This document shows, one piece after another, positions 44,373 through 56,000 of a stretch of 64,000 nt of DNA. The stretch lies in contig CP136067.1 of NCBI GenBank assembly GCA_032622095.1, positions 135,537,990 to 135,601,989 of the forward strand, given 5' to 3'. The number at the start of each line of letters is the position of its first letter. Position 1 is the first letter of the stretch. Made by a program: the position numbers and the translations under genes. The notes beneath the pieces were generated by a model, which was not told where the DNA came from, did not search any database, and worked only from the letters and a program-made list of their open reading frames with translations. This stretch comes from Siphonodentalium dalli. Taxonomy: Eukaryota; Mollusca; Scaphopoda; Gadilida; Siphonodentaliidae.

Positions 44373-45229
44373 TTACTGGTGTTAGCACTACAATTTTACA
44401 TGCATCAATAATTACACTGAAACACAATTCAAATGTGCGCCCAACAACCACAGCGCTGTATCCCCCAATAACACACACCCACTACATTCATTTCTTAAAT
44501 TTTCATAGCATTTTGATTTATTCCCATAAAAAAGCTGTGTGTATCAGTGTGTATTCTTATATCTTAAAATTTGGCGAGAATTTGAGATTATAGTCCACGC
44601 AGCACATTAAGTCAGCCCAATATAAGATTTCCAGGATGCTTACTTAGCAACAATAACGTGATCGATATTAATCATATAACTGGCTTCAGACGCAATTCAG
44701 CTGAACTTTGAAAAGCATGCCCTGACCGCTTTTAGTGATTAGGTCAACAATATTTTACGTTGTGTTTGTGTTACGTTCTGTGTGTTATTCCCATATTTAT
44801 CAAGTTCGATTTGATTCGAAATGTTCACAAAGATTCGATAAATTATTGTACCCTCCCACACCGGGAGACTCCTGCGAACTTTTCTGAAATATTGTCGAAT
44901 AAGTCCTCAAAACTTGGATATATCTCGTTTAACACACACAGAATGGAGATCGCGATAACCGCATAACTTTGTAGCAATCATTATGGTAAACGCCATTCGA
45001 GACTCCTAGACCCTTGACCTCTTGGTCAGTGTACTCACTGTATTGTTGTAAGTTGTAACTGAGCGGATTTAGGTTTCTCACAGTTGTGTCACCACCCGAT
45101 AGTCATCATTCCGTGCAAGATAATCCTTTCAGAAGCATTGTTATTTTGTAACTTTTTCAATAGAATTATTTGTTGCATAATAATATCCTTACTGACCATC
45201 CCAAAACAGGATGCAAATGACGTCTTTAA

Positions 45230-45628
45230 CCCTTTACCCAACAGAAGGGCCCTGTGCCAATGCATTCTCTTATATATGCGAGTCGACCATAGGTCGCCTC
45301 GCATATATAATATATAAGAGAATGCATTGGCTTAACACATTAAAAATTATAAAATTGTTAAAGAATGTAAGAAAAACTGGTAAAATGTGTTAAAAAAAGA
45401 TTTTTTTTAGGCCAATGCATTCTCTTATATATGCGAGGCGACCTATGGTCGACTCGCATATATAAGAGAATGCATTGGCACAGGGCATAACTGTAACCAT
45501 CACAATGTGGTCAATGAGCCGGTTCCAATGATACCCATATTTGTATGGTTCTATTGAGACAGACCGAAGATAATTTAGGCTGTTGCAGCTTTATTTGGCC
45601 GGTTTTGGCCGGTTTGTTGGGTAAAGGG
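45230..45628 (+). mobile_element. piggyBac-like MITE, copy C
   Basis: TTAA at 45226-45229 and 45629-45632, same ends and double hairpin. The first hairpin has an extra TATATAA insertion at about 45304-45316. Confidence 0.88.
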
Positions 45629-45812
45629 TTAAATGTTACAACACTGACAATCGCAATGAATATTGAATGATTTCTGACAAGTACCGCCAGATATACATCT
45701 GGAAATTGAATACTTCCCTTTGCATTGGAGCTCACGTGGAACACATTGGATTACTCCACATGCACCGATGTACATTTATGATCGATGCCATGTGATAAAC
45801 ATCACGTTTTAA

Positions 45813-46205
45813 CCCTTTACCCAACAAACCGGCCAAAACCGGCCAAATAAAGCTTCAACAGCCTAACATATCTTCGGTCTGTCTCAATAGAACCATACAA
45901 ATATGGATATCATTGGAACCGGCTCCTTGACCACATTGTGATAGCTATAGTTATGCCCTGTGCCAATGCATTCTCTTATATATGCGAGTCGACCATAGGT
46001 CGCCTCGCATATATAAGAGAATGTATTGGCCTAAAAAAAATCTTTTTTTTAACACTTTTTACCATTTTTTCTTACATTCTTTAACAATTTTATAATTTTT
46101 AATGTGTTAAGCCAATGCATTCTCTTATATATGCGAGGCGACCTATGGTCGACTCGCATATATAAGATAATGCATTGGCACAGGGCCCTTCTGTTGGGTA
46201 AAGGG
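45813..46205 (-). mobile_element. piggyBac-like MITE, copy D (inverted)
   Basis: TTAA at 45809-45812 and 46206-46209. Begins CCCTTTACCCAACAAACCGG, the right-end sequence of copies A-C, so it is inserted in the opposite orientation. Confidence 0.88.
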
Positions 46206-46417
46206 TTAATTTTTAAAAATTATTTTCTTTTTAGTTTTCACAGGACAAATGTACCTCCATCTAGTCTGATTTCATTTATCAATTTAATTCTCCAGTATAA
46301 TCAGCCAAAATATTACTGTGTAGGGCCATGATGAATTGTTCGTCATGTTTTCTATATAATCGCTATGACGAAAACATCGTGATTCGCAGGAGCCTATACC
46401 GGTGGTCAACCTTGTTA

Positions 46418-46943
46418 AAGGCATGGGTGGCGTTCAGTGCAGAAATATTCATATGTGTTCAAATCGCCATCAACAGAAGGAATATTAAAATATATATAGT
46501 TTTGCTTATATGCCAATCATAATCAGTGCATAAATAGTATATTGTCGTCAAGACATACGATTGTGTACGTAAACAAGAACCTGCTCTTGTTACAGAAGTT
46601 TTGCTTCTGTTTACATAACACAGCGCAATTCTATTGGTTAATCACACACAAATGATATAAACGCTCTTTATCATTTCCATATCAGGAAAATAGTAACAAA
46701 TAACGCTCTTTATATTTACCATATCCGGATCTAAACAAAAGCCAGGTTCTGTAACGTGTTTTTGCTTTTGTTTACATAACAAAGGAAAAACGTTTGACAA
46801 TAACATACTGTTTATGTATTTCTGATTGGTATAAGAACAAGGTCTGTCTATATTTTACTATTCTTTCTGTTTATGGTGGTTTTTGATGGAGCTGAATATT
46901 TTAACAGCATACCCACCGCCAACGCCGCCCGTATCTTTAAGGA
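46418..46943 (-). mobile_element. MITE family 'Q', copy 2 (inverted)
   Basis: Reverse-complement homologue of 43878-44372 over its whole length, including TTTACCATATCCGGATCTAA and TATTTTACTATTCTTTCTGT. It ends about 140 bp before the acceptor of the first ARM-TIR coding exon. Confidence 0.75.
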
Positions 46944-47099
46944 AGATCGATTTATTAGAGCATCACTGTTCCTTTGCCAATGCTGGACAGCTTTACATGT
47001 TGGCCTAATGTGTCCTGCACCTTACCAACTGAGCCAATATGGGCTCCAAAAATTCTAAAGGAGTTGTGTTTTCTTTTTATGCAGCTCACAGTCCACTAA

Positions 47100-48261
47100 A
47101 TGAGGATGGAAATGAATAATGCACACTGTAAGATCCAGTCTGATGTTACAACAGTCAGAGAGAAGCCGGCTCCTGCAGCATGTGTATGTGCCACAATGGA
47201 AACAAAAAAACCCAGTGCCGTACCAACTCTGAGCCCAAATAGTTCTCAAAGCAAACTCAAAACAGACATAATTACAGTTCGTGAAAGTTCTGATTCTGAA
47301 AAAAAGAAAGAGTTTTCCAGATCGACGGTGTTCACATCCATCTGTGAAGTGAAGGGGGAGATTATCAGAGCTATAACCTTTCTGAAGGATCACTTCTCTG
47401 AGAGTAGAGAGTGTACAGGTAGCATTAAGTTCTTATGGAATGTGACTAAATATGTGTCCGATCAGAAGCTTCGAAAACAAGTCGCTGATGTGTTCTTAAA
47501 AGAGAAATTTTTGAAGATATTTTCTGCATTGTGGCCCTGTTTCTTCGAGATGGACAATGGTGACATAAAACGAGACCTGCTTCAGCCACACTCTAGTCAT
47601 TCTGTGTGGAGTAGGTTTAAAAAACTTTATTCAATAACATGGAATTTAACCGATGCTTCTAAGGGTATATGTGTAACTGTTAATTCAACCGGACTTCTAA
47701 AATCAATCCTGATTACAATGAAAGCTTGTCTCAGCGAGGATACTGATGAGAGCGAACGGACATTTTATTTCATGAAAGCTTCACTTGGCATTCTTCATAA
47801 CTCCGTTAGACATTGTGCTGAATTTGGACCAGTGATTCATGATTCCGGAGGTATATATGTTCTGCGTAAATGTCTCACTATGTCTATGGACATCATTAAG
47901 GCCAAAGCTCTACTTGTTCTCTCATACATTATTCAAGAGCATGAACATCATTATTTGAATACCGGCGATTGTATAATTGAATATATTATAGAAATTCTAT
48001 GCTCCGCATTACAGTCGCAGAACAATTTCTCGCAGCAATATGGAATGACCGTTACTGAGACTTTGATGGGATTGAACAATCTCGCTCGGACTGATTTTAA
48101 TAAAGTTTTGATGGTTAAGAAGAATGCACTGACAATGTATAAGAAAGTTCTACAGATGGAGCATGAGGACGAGGTGTTGCTCGCGACTAATGGAGTCTGG
48201 GCACTGGCGTTCTGTGAGCAGAACAAAGAAACACTACAAGCAGATGAGACTCTTGTTGAAT
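47100..48261 (+). CDS. ARM-TIR coding exon 1
   Basis: A pyrimidine tract and acceptor end at 47084. The first ATG (47100) follows an in-frame TAA, and two more Met codons follow at residues 3 and 5. The exon encodes 387 residues of the N-terminal armadillo region and ends with one base before donor GTGAGT. Reading on past the donor gives only nine codons to a stop. Confidence 0.9.
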
Positions 48262-51200
48262 GTGAGTGGCCAAAGATATATTGAAAAGCATGTGCGCGCT
48301 ATTAATTTAATTTTTTTTATTTATGGGACACATCCAACGAAGCTTTGCATCTTTTCATTGGCTATCTGTGGGTTTAATAGTAAAATTTAAGTTGCCGTGG
48401 CCAATTTCACCTGAACAGATGTCCATAGGAGTTAGTTGGTTGATTGCATGTGTTTATTTCATCAAAAATCACCCAATAAAGTACATTGACACAAATTTTA
48501 CTGAGTTTGCAGATGGAATGCAATACATGTTAACCCTTTACCCAACAAAGCGGCCAAAAAAACGCCCAAATAAAGCTTCAACAGCCGGCCAAAAACGCCC
48601 AAATAAAGCTTCAACAGCTTAAAATATCTTCGGTCTGTCTCAATAACACCATACAAATATGGATATCATTGGAACCGGTTCATTGACCAAATTGTGATGG
48701 CTACAGTTATGCCCTGTGCCAATGCATTCTCTTATATATGCGAGTCGATCATAGGTCGCCTCGCATATATAAGAGAATGCATTGGCCTAAAAAAACACTT
48801 TTTACCATTTTTTCTTACATTCTTTAACAATTTTATAATATATAGAGGATCTCACATGAGTTTCTATTTTATACGGAATTTATCAACCGAGTTCACTAAA
48901 TTCGATTTGAGCCGAGGTTTACCGAGGCTCAAATAGAATTTAGAGGACGAGGTTGATAAATTACGTATAAAATAGGACGAGTGTGAGATACCTTTTATCA
49001 CATGATCAAATAAAACCGAAGCAACGCGAAATATTCATCGAAAACAACAATTATAAACTACAGCGATCGCAAGTTATTTGAAGAACGCCGTGACGTCATC
49101 GCACGCGCTGATATTAAACGTGTCTATTACCGATAATTATGAAACTGCTTTTATGGCCAAATTATGTGATAAAATTTGTTCTTACATTTTTTTACATTTT
49201 TTATAATATTTTTCTACATTCTTTGACAATTTTATCATTTTTAATATGTGTTAAGCCAATGCATTCTCTTATATATGCAAGGCGACCTATGGTCGACTCG
49301 CATATATAAGAGAATGCATTGGCACAGGGCCGTTCTGTTGGGTAAAGGGTTAACACAGGTATTTACATACTGAGTTACCAATTACAGCAATTAATCGAAA
49401 ATGATGATAAATTATAACCACTTGCTCCTTCCAGCGTTGATTATTCTGACAGAAGCTCCTAACCCTGACATTTGTCATGCTGCACGAGGCGCTCTATGGC
49501 AGATACAGAACTCAAATGGACTCTTTGATCTCTCGTTTGAAGGTAAATTTCACTAGTTCCTTTAAAGTTAAACCAAGTTTCCCTCTTCTTTGCCAGCCAG
49601 CAACTTTAATCAAGACACTTGCAAAGACCAAGGTACCATTCCGTACCTCTCCTACTTGTCTAGGCTATTACAGACTTTAATGACATAGATGCACTTCTTT
49701 TCAAAATGTAGAACTGGCATTTTCATAGTTCCATTTTTTTTAGTCATTTGCTTATTTGATTGCAAGACTTCACAAATTTAAAAGAATTTATTTTTATTTT
49801 TTTAAATAAGTTTGGATAGAAATGAACCTGAATCTGCATATGATGATGCTCTGCCTCTGGTTGGCTAGTACATGTAACCCAACACATATTTCTGCCAGCA
49901 ATTTATGAGAAGAAAATCTTTTTTGGAGCTATTGCTCAAACATTAGAATTTAATGGAGACATCATTTCAAATATGTACATGTAACAGATTTGGGGTTAAG
50001 TTACATGTGGTTATCTAAAATTTTTTTAACTTTTCAAGAACATTTGTAAAAAGTTACTTTTTATCAACCGATTAGCATTTAAATTGTTGGAATCAAGCTA
50101 GGCGTACATGAATAATTGACCGTTAGAAGTGAAGACATATACAATATTGATATCTCCCTTTAGAGTACTATTATGCCATTTGAGATGTGTTTTGCTCTTT
50201 TATTTATTAATTTACATATATGAAGCTAGGGCTGCATTCAGACCTTCATGATGCGAGGCGAATTCCGATTTTAAAATCATGATGCGATGTGCATCGTAAT
50301 GCAAATTTTTGGCAACTGACGGCTGTGAAAACTAATCACTTAATAATTTTTAGTATACCGGTACATGTATATTCTCATTGATCAGTGCACCTCAGCATTT
50401 TCATTGAAGTATAATAAACTTACAAGACCTCCCAATACGATGCATTTCATCATGAACTTTAAAACGCGATCGTAATCGCGATGAATCGTGGCAGCCCTAT
50501 ACGAGGCTACCACCCCCCTTTTTTGTGCACTGGATTCTGGGTGTTTTGGAGCCGTATGCCGGATTCTGATATAGTAATGAATGCTAGATTCCAACTGCAT
50601 AACTGGATCCCGTTTACTGCGAATCCAGCAAATTGGTCATTTGAATCCACAATTTTGCACGCTTTCCAAATTGAATAAATACCTAGATATTAATTGATAA
50701 ACTCACTATAAAGATTGGTGGAGTAACTTGTTCCCGTATGCCATAGTTTATGGTAGCTACAGTAATATGGCTTGTTGCCATTCAATGGAAAACTTTCGGT
50801 GAGAGCTTTCCGATGAATGGCAACAAGCCATATCTCCGACTAAATCCTGAAAAGTTACCCATAATGACCTGCCTCGGTGATGGGGACACAAAGAGCATTC
50901 GCTGAAGGAATCGGTAGAACATTGGCCATTCTAGATTGGCATCTCGTTTTGTTTTTATATGCCAGTTTTTAAAAAACGGGAGGTATTATGTTATTGGTAT
51001 ATCCATCCATCCGTTTGCTTTATTCATTTCCGATTGATAATTTAGTAACTCTGCACTGAATGGTATGAAATTTGGTATGTGAGTTTACAAAATAAAGGTC
51101 AAGTTCGAATTCGGGTTCCGCCCACCAATTTTCACCAGAGTTATGGCCCATTTTGTTGGAATTTGCAATAAATTTTGGTTTCCGGATGATAACTTTAGCA

Positions 51201-53018
51201 AGTCTGAACAGAATGGAATTCAATTTGGTATGTGAGTTTACTAGCACCAGTCATGGCCCTTTATTGGAATTACCACGGGCGTTTTTTGCCACACCCTACA
51301 TGTAGTGATGCTCTTGTTTGATGATGAATAACATGTTGAATTTCACCAGATGTTAACTGCCCATATGTGATTACTAGTGGGACACACAGAGCATCCGAAT
51401 GAAGGAATGGGTTGAACATTTGGCAGTCATGATTGGCCTCTTGTTTTGTGTTGACAAATAACATTGAATTTTAGCAGATGTGAAGCTTCCTCATGTGATG
51501 ATAAGTTACCAGTGGGACACACAGAACATCCTGCTGAAGCTTAAAGACAGACTCATCCACGCTGGATACAAGGTGTGGATGGACATAGAGCATATGAGTA
51601 AGTGATGATTAACCAGGACAGTAGTACAGTAATGCCCTAAATAATCGACTCCTTAACCACAACAGAATTATGGGTAATTTTTCAGGATTTAGTCGGGAAT
51701 ATGGCTTGTTGCCATTCATCGGAAATCTCTGAGAATAGTTTTCGACATTTCATTTACACGAATTGCGAAATACTTGTTGTATTATTTAGCTTCCGTTAAA
51801 TGAAAAATTGTAAAAAATTAAACCGGTGTAACACGATATCTCCCCCCCTGGGTATCTTCCCCCCCGGGGGGAACATACCCCGGGGTATCTCCCCCCCACC
51901 CTGGGTATCTTCCCCCCCACTCGTACTTTTTTTTTCACTCACTTATTTTATATTATTATGGTAAGAAATGCCGAGAAAACTATATTTTTTTTTTTTTTTT
52001 GTGGTTATTTTGAAGTTTAACTCAACCCAATAAATATTACCTTATGATTCTATCGTTTAATTTGCTTTATATAGTCATGAAATGGCGAGAAATTAACTTT
52101 ATATGAGCAAAATTTGATAGAGTAAGAATTTGGGGTGGGGGGGAAGATACCCCCCCCCCCCCCTCCCAGCACCTACATATGACAAAAATTAAACATGATT
52201 TTATTGCTTAATTTGCTTTATATATAGTCATGAAATGGCGAGAAATTAACTTTATGTGAGAACAATTTGATAGAGTAAGAATTTGGGGTGGGGGGGGAAG
52301 ATACCCAGGCCTGAGTATCTCCCCTCCCCCCCCCCCCCCCCCCCCCACCCAGCGCCTACATATGAAAAAATTAAACGTATGATTTTATTGCTTAATTTGC
52401 TTTATATAGTCATGAAATGGCGAGAAATTAACTTTATATGAGCAAAATTTGATAGAGTAAGAATTTGGGGTGGGGGAAGATACTCAGGCCTGAGTATCTT
52501 CCCCCCCCCCCCCCCCCCCACCCAGCACCTACATATGACAAAAATTAAACATATGATTTTATTGCTTAATTTGCTTTATATATAGTCATGAAATGGCGAG
52601 AAATTAACTTTATGTGAGAACAATTTGATAGAGTAAGAATTTGGGGTGGGGGGGGGGGAAGATACCCAGGCCTGAGTATCTTCCCCCCCCCCCCCACCCA
52701 GCACCTACATATGACAAAAATTAAACGTATGATTTTTTTGCTTAATTTGCTTTATATAGTTATGAAATGGCGAGAAATTAACTTTATATGAGCGAAATTT
52801 GATAGAGTAAGAATATGGGGTGGGGGGGAAGATACCCAGGCCTGAGTATCTTCCCCCCCCCCACCCAGCGCCTACATATGAAAAAATTAAACGTATGATT
52901 TTATTGCTTAATTTGCTTTATATAGTCATGAAATGGCGAGAAATTAACTTTATATGAGCAAAATTTGATAGAGTAAGAATTTGGGGTGGGGGGGAAGATA
53001 CTCAGGCCTGAGTATCTT

Positions 53019-53051
<33 letters not shown>

Positions 53052-56000
53052 AGCACCTACATATGACAAAAATTAAACATGATTTTATTGCTTAATTTGC
53101 TTTATATAGTCATGAAATGGCGAGAAATTAACTTTATGTGAGAACAATTTGATAGAGTAAGAATTTGGGGTGGGGGGGGGGGGAAATACCCAGGCCTGAG
53201 TATCTCCCCCCCCACCCAGCACCTACATATGACAAAAATTAAACATATGATTTTATTGCTTAATTTGCTTTATATATAGTCATGAAATGGCGAGAAATTA
53301 ACTTTATGTGAGAACAATTTGATAGAGTAAGAATTTGGTTGATTCCCTTGCGATCATTTTTTGTACCCACCCACCCCCACCGCCAAATGTTTTTCCGTTT
53401 TCGGCAGTTTTTTCCGACCATTTTTTGACACCCAGCCCCCTTTTAACACTAAAACAGAGATTTGCGGGGGGAAATTCACTGTAAACAGCTGTATATGAAT
53501 TTCTGTGCATACTATTTATCATGGATGTTAACATGGACATGTAAATAGGAATGAGTCATTTTGAGGTGATTCGGCCAAAAAAACATGGCTGCCAGTGGCC
53601 ATCTTGGATTTCAAAATTTGCAACAAAATACAACACGATAACTGCCTGCAGTCAGTTTACAGTTAGAATTACATTATTTCTGTCATTCAAAGAGGTTTTG
53701 AAGCCCAACTCATTGCCAAAACACTAATAAACAAGCAGGAATTTTTTTTTTTAGTTGGGGAAAAAATTGCTTGTTGGTGGCTTTGACCACCCACCCACCC
53801 CAGCATACGTGCCGGAATTTTTTTCTTTCACCCCCCTGGTTTTCTCGGCATTTCTTACCATAACAATATCAAATAAGTGAGGGGAAAAAAATATATGAGT
53901 GGGGGGGGAAGATACCCAGGGCGGGGGGGGGGGAAGATACCCCGGGGTGGGGAGATAAACTGTTACACCGGAACAGAACGAAATTGTCGCACCAATAAAA
54001 GTATAATTGAATTAAGATTAGTTATCAATTTGATAATTTCATGTCCAAAGTGGTAAATACACATTATTTTGAGCAAAGAGTGGGTTTTTGTGGATCTATA
54101 TATAAGTTGCAGTACTGAAATTTGTTTTTACCTTCAATGTCCTATTTGGCCAGTAATGGCTCCTTGGATGTACGCAAACGGATATTGATTGTTTAAAAAT
54201 TTGCATTGGACAAAATGTCCGACAGATACAGAAGTGCACTGGACATAAGCTATTTTTCGTCAGCCTCTTATTTTGAGCCTTGGTCATAGATGAGTTCTTT
54301 TATGACGTTTTATAGTGCTATGATTATAAATGTAATGAATATCTTTGATTGTTTTTTTTTTGGACTTATTTTCACAACTTTAAACATGGGTATGTAATTA
54401 GGACTCACTGGCAAATTAATTCTTTTATTGCTCATTTTTTGTTGAGTCTTACTAGTAGTATAGGATGTGTGCCCATAGAGGCCTGGATTTAGGTATAGTC
54501 TTCCCCTAAAATGTAACACAAAAGCTAAAATAATGTGAAACACTCAGCTGAAGTGATTAACAACTAAACATGGTAAAATAAGTTATTTTCATAAATTTGA
54601 TGCCCCAAATAGTCAGACAACAGCATCATGGTTTTAATCAAATTACATGCAGTGAATATTATTGGCACAATCATTGCCATAATGTTTATGCACAATATAA
54701 TGCGTCCCAAATAAAGTATTTTTTTTATAGTTGTAAATATTTACATTTTTGAGTAGTTCAATCATTGTGATCCTTTCAAATGGTATTGTTGATATGGTTG
54801 GAATTTTCAACTTATAAGTTCATTGCTACCATTTTCCAATATAGATAATGTTCGGATACTAATTGATTGATTTTATTCAATGAATTAAGTCCACAATATG
54901 TCTTTAAGAAACAAATAACTTCAGTTTGAAATTTATATATTAAAATGCATACAATTTCAGCTGGGTCGACACTAGAAGCTATGGCGCTGGCAGTGGAGAA
55001 ATCAGCTGTTGTTCTTGTGTGCTTTTCATCGAAGTACAAAGACAGCCTGAACTGTCGGGCAGGTAAAAATATCATAATATTATAGTTTTTATTCTGGTGC
55101 GTCGTCTCACCACCAAGATTCTAAACAGCCCTCAAAATATGGTTTCGGATATTTGCAGAATAAGATCCAAGCCTTGAAATAGTGTGTCTGTCATTTGCAG
55201 AATGAGGTTCCCAGAGGGTGAATTTAGTGATGCTACCCCGCATAGCGGGCTAGCATCACCAAACTCACCCTCTGGTAACCTCATTCTGCTGAGGTGTAAG
55301 CAGAATGAGGTCCCCAGAGGGAGAATTTGGTGATGCTAGCCCGCTATGTAGGGTAGCATCACTAAATTCACCCTCTGGGGACCTAATTCTGCAAATGACA
55401 GGCACACTATTTTAAGGCTTGTTAAGATCCCCGGATTGTGAATTTAGTGACTCTACCCCACACTGGCCACACAGTGGGCTAGCATCACTAAATTCACTTT
55501 CTGGGGACCTCTTTGTGAGACTCGCATATATAAGAGAATGCACTGGCACATGATCTTTAATGCTGCACTAGCGCAGCTCCCATCAGGAAAGCGTCAAACA
55601 AGAGGCCCAATTAAGTTTATGTGATACTGACTGAACTTATTTCAATGTTTTTGCTGGTCTCAAGTTGGTTCATACCGCCATATAAACACACAACGACTCA
55701 AATGTGTTAATGGGTTTGTTGTTACGGCATGAGTGCCTGTGCAGAAGGATAGAACGAGAGTCGCAGCCGCAAGTTCTATCCTTCCGTGATGGCACAAGTG
55801 CCATATCGACAAACCCATTAACACATGTATCGTTCTGTGTTTATTACACTCCACCTGTCCTAGAATCCGCAAATTAAAAAACAGACTTACAAGGTTTATT
55901 CAGGCACATACAGGGCCAGTTTCATGGTTGAACTTGAAGTGAACATAATTTACATAGTGTGACGTCGACAATATGTATGGAACAAGTGGCGTATATGGAT

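Noticed and set aside
52300-53060. Poly-C runs as vector or assembly filler
   Set aside because: The runs recur at the same place in eight repeat units with complementary G-runs, so they belong to the repeat. Exact lengths may still be unreliable.
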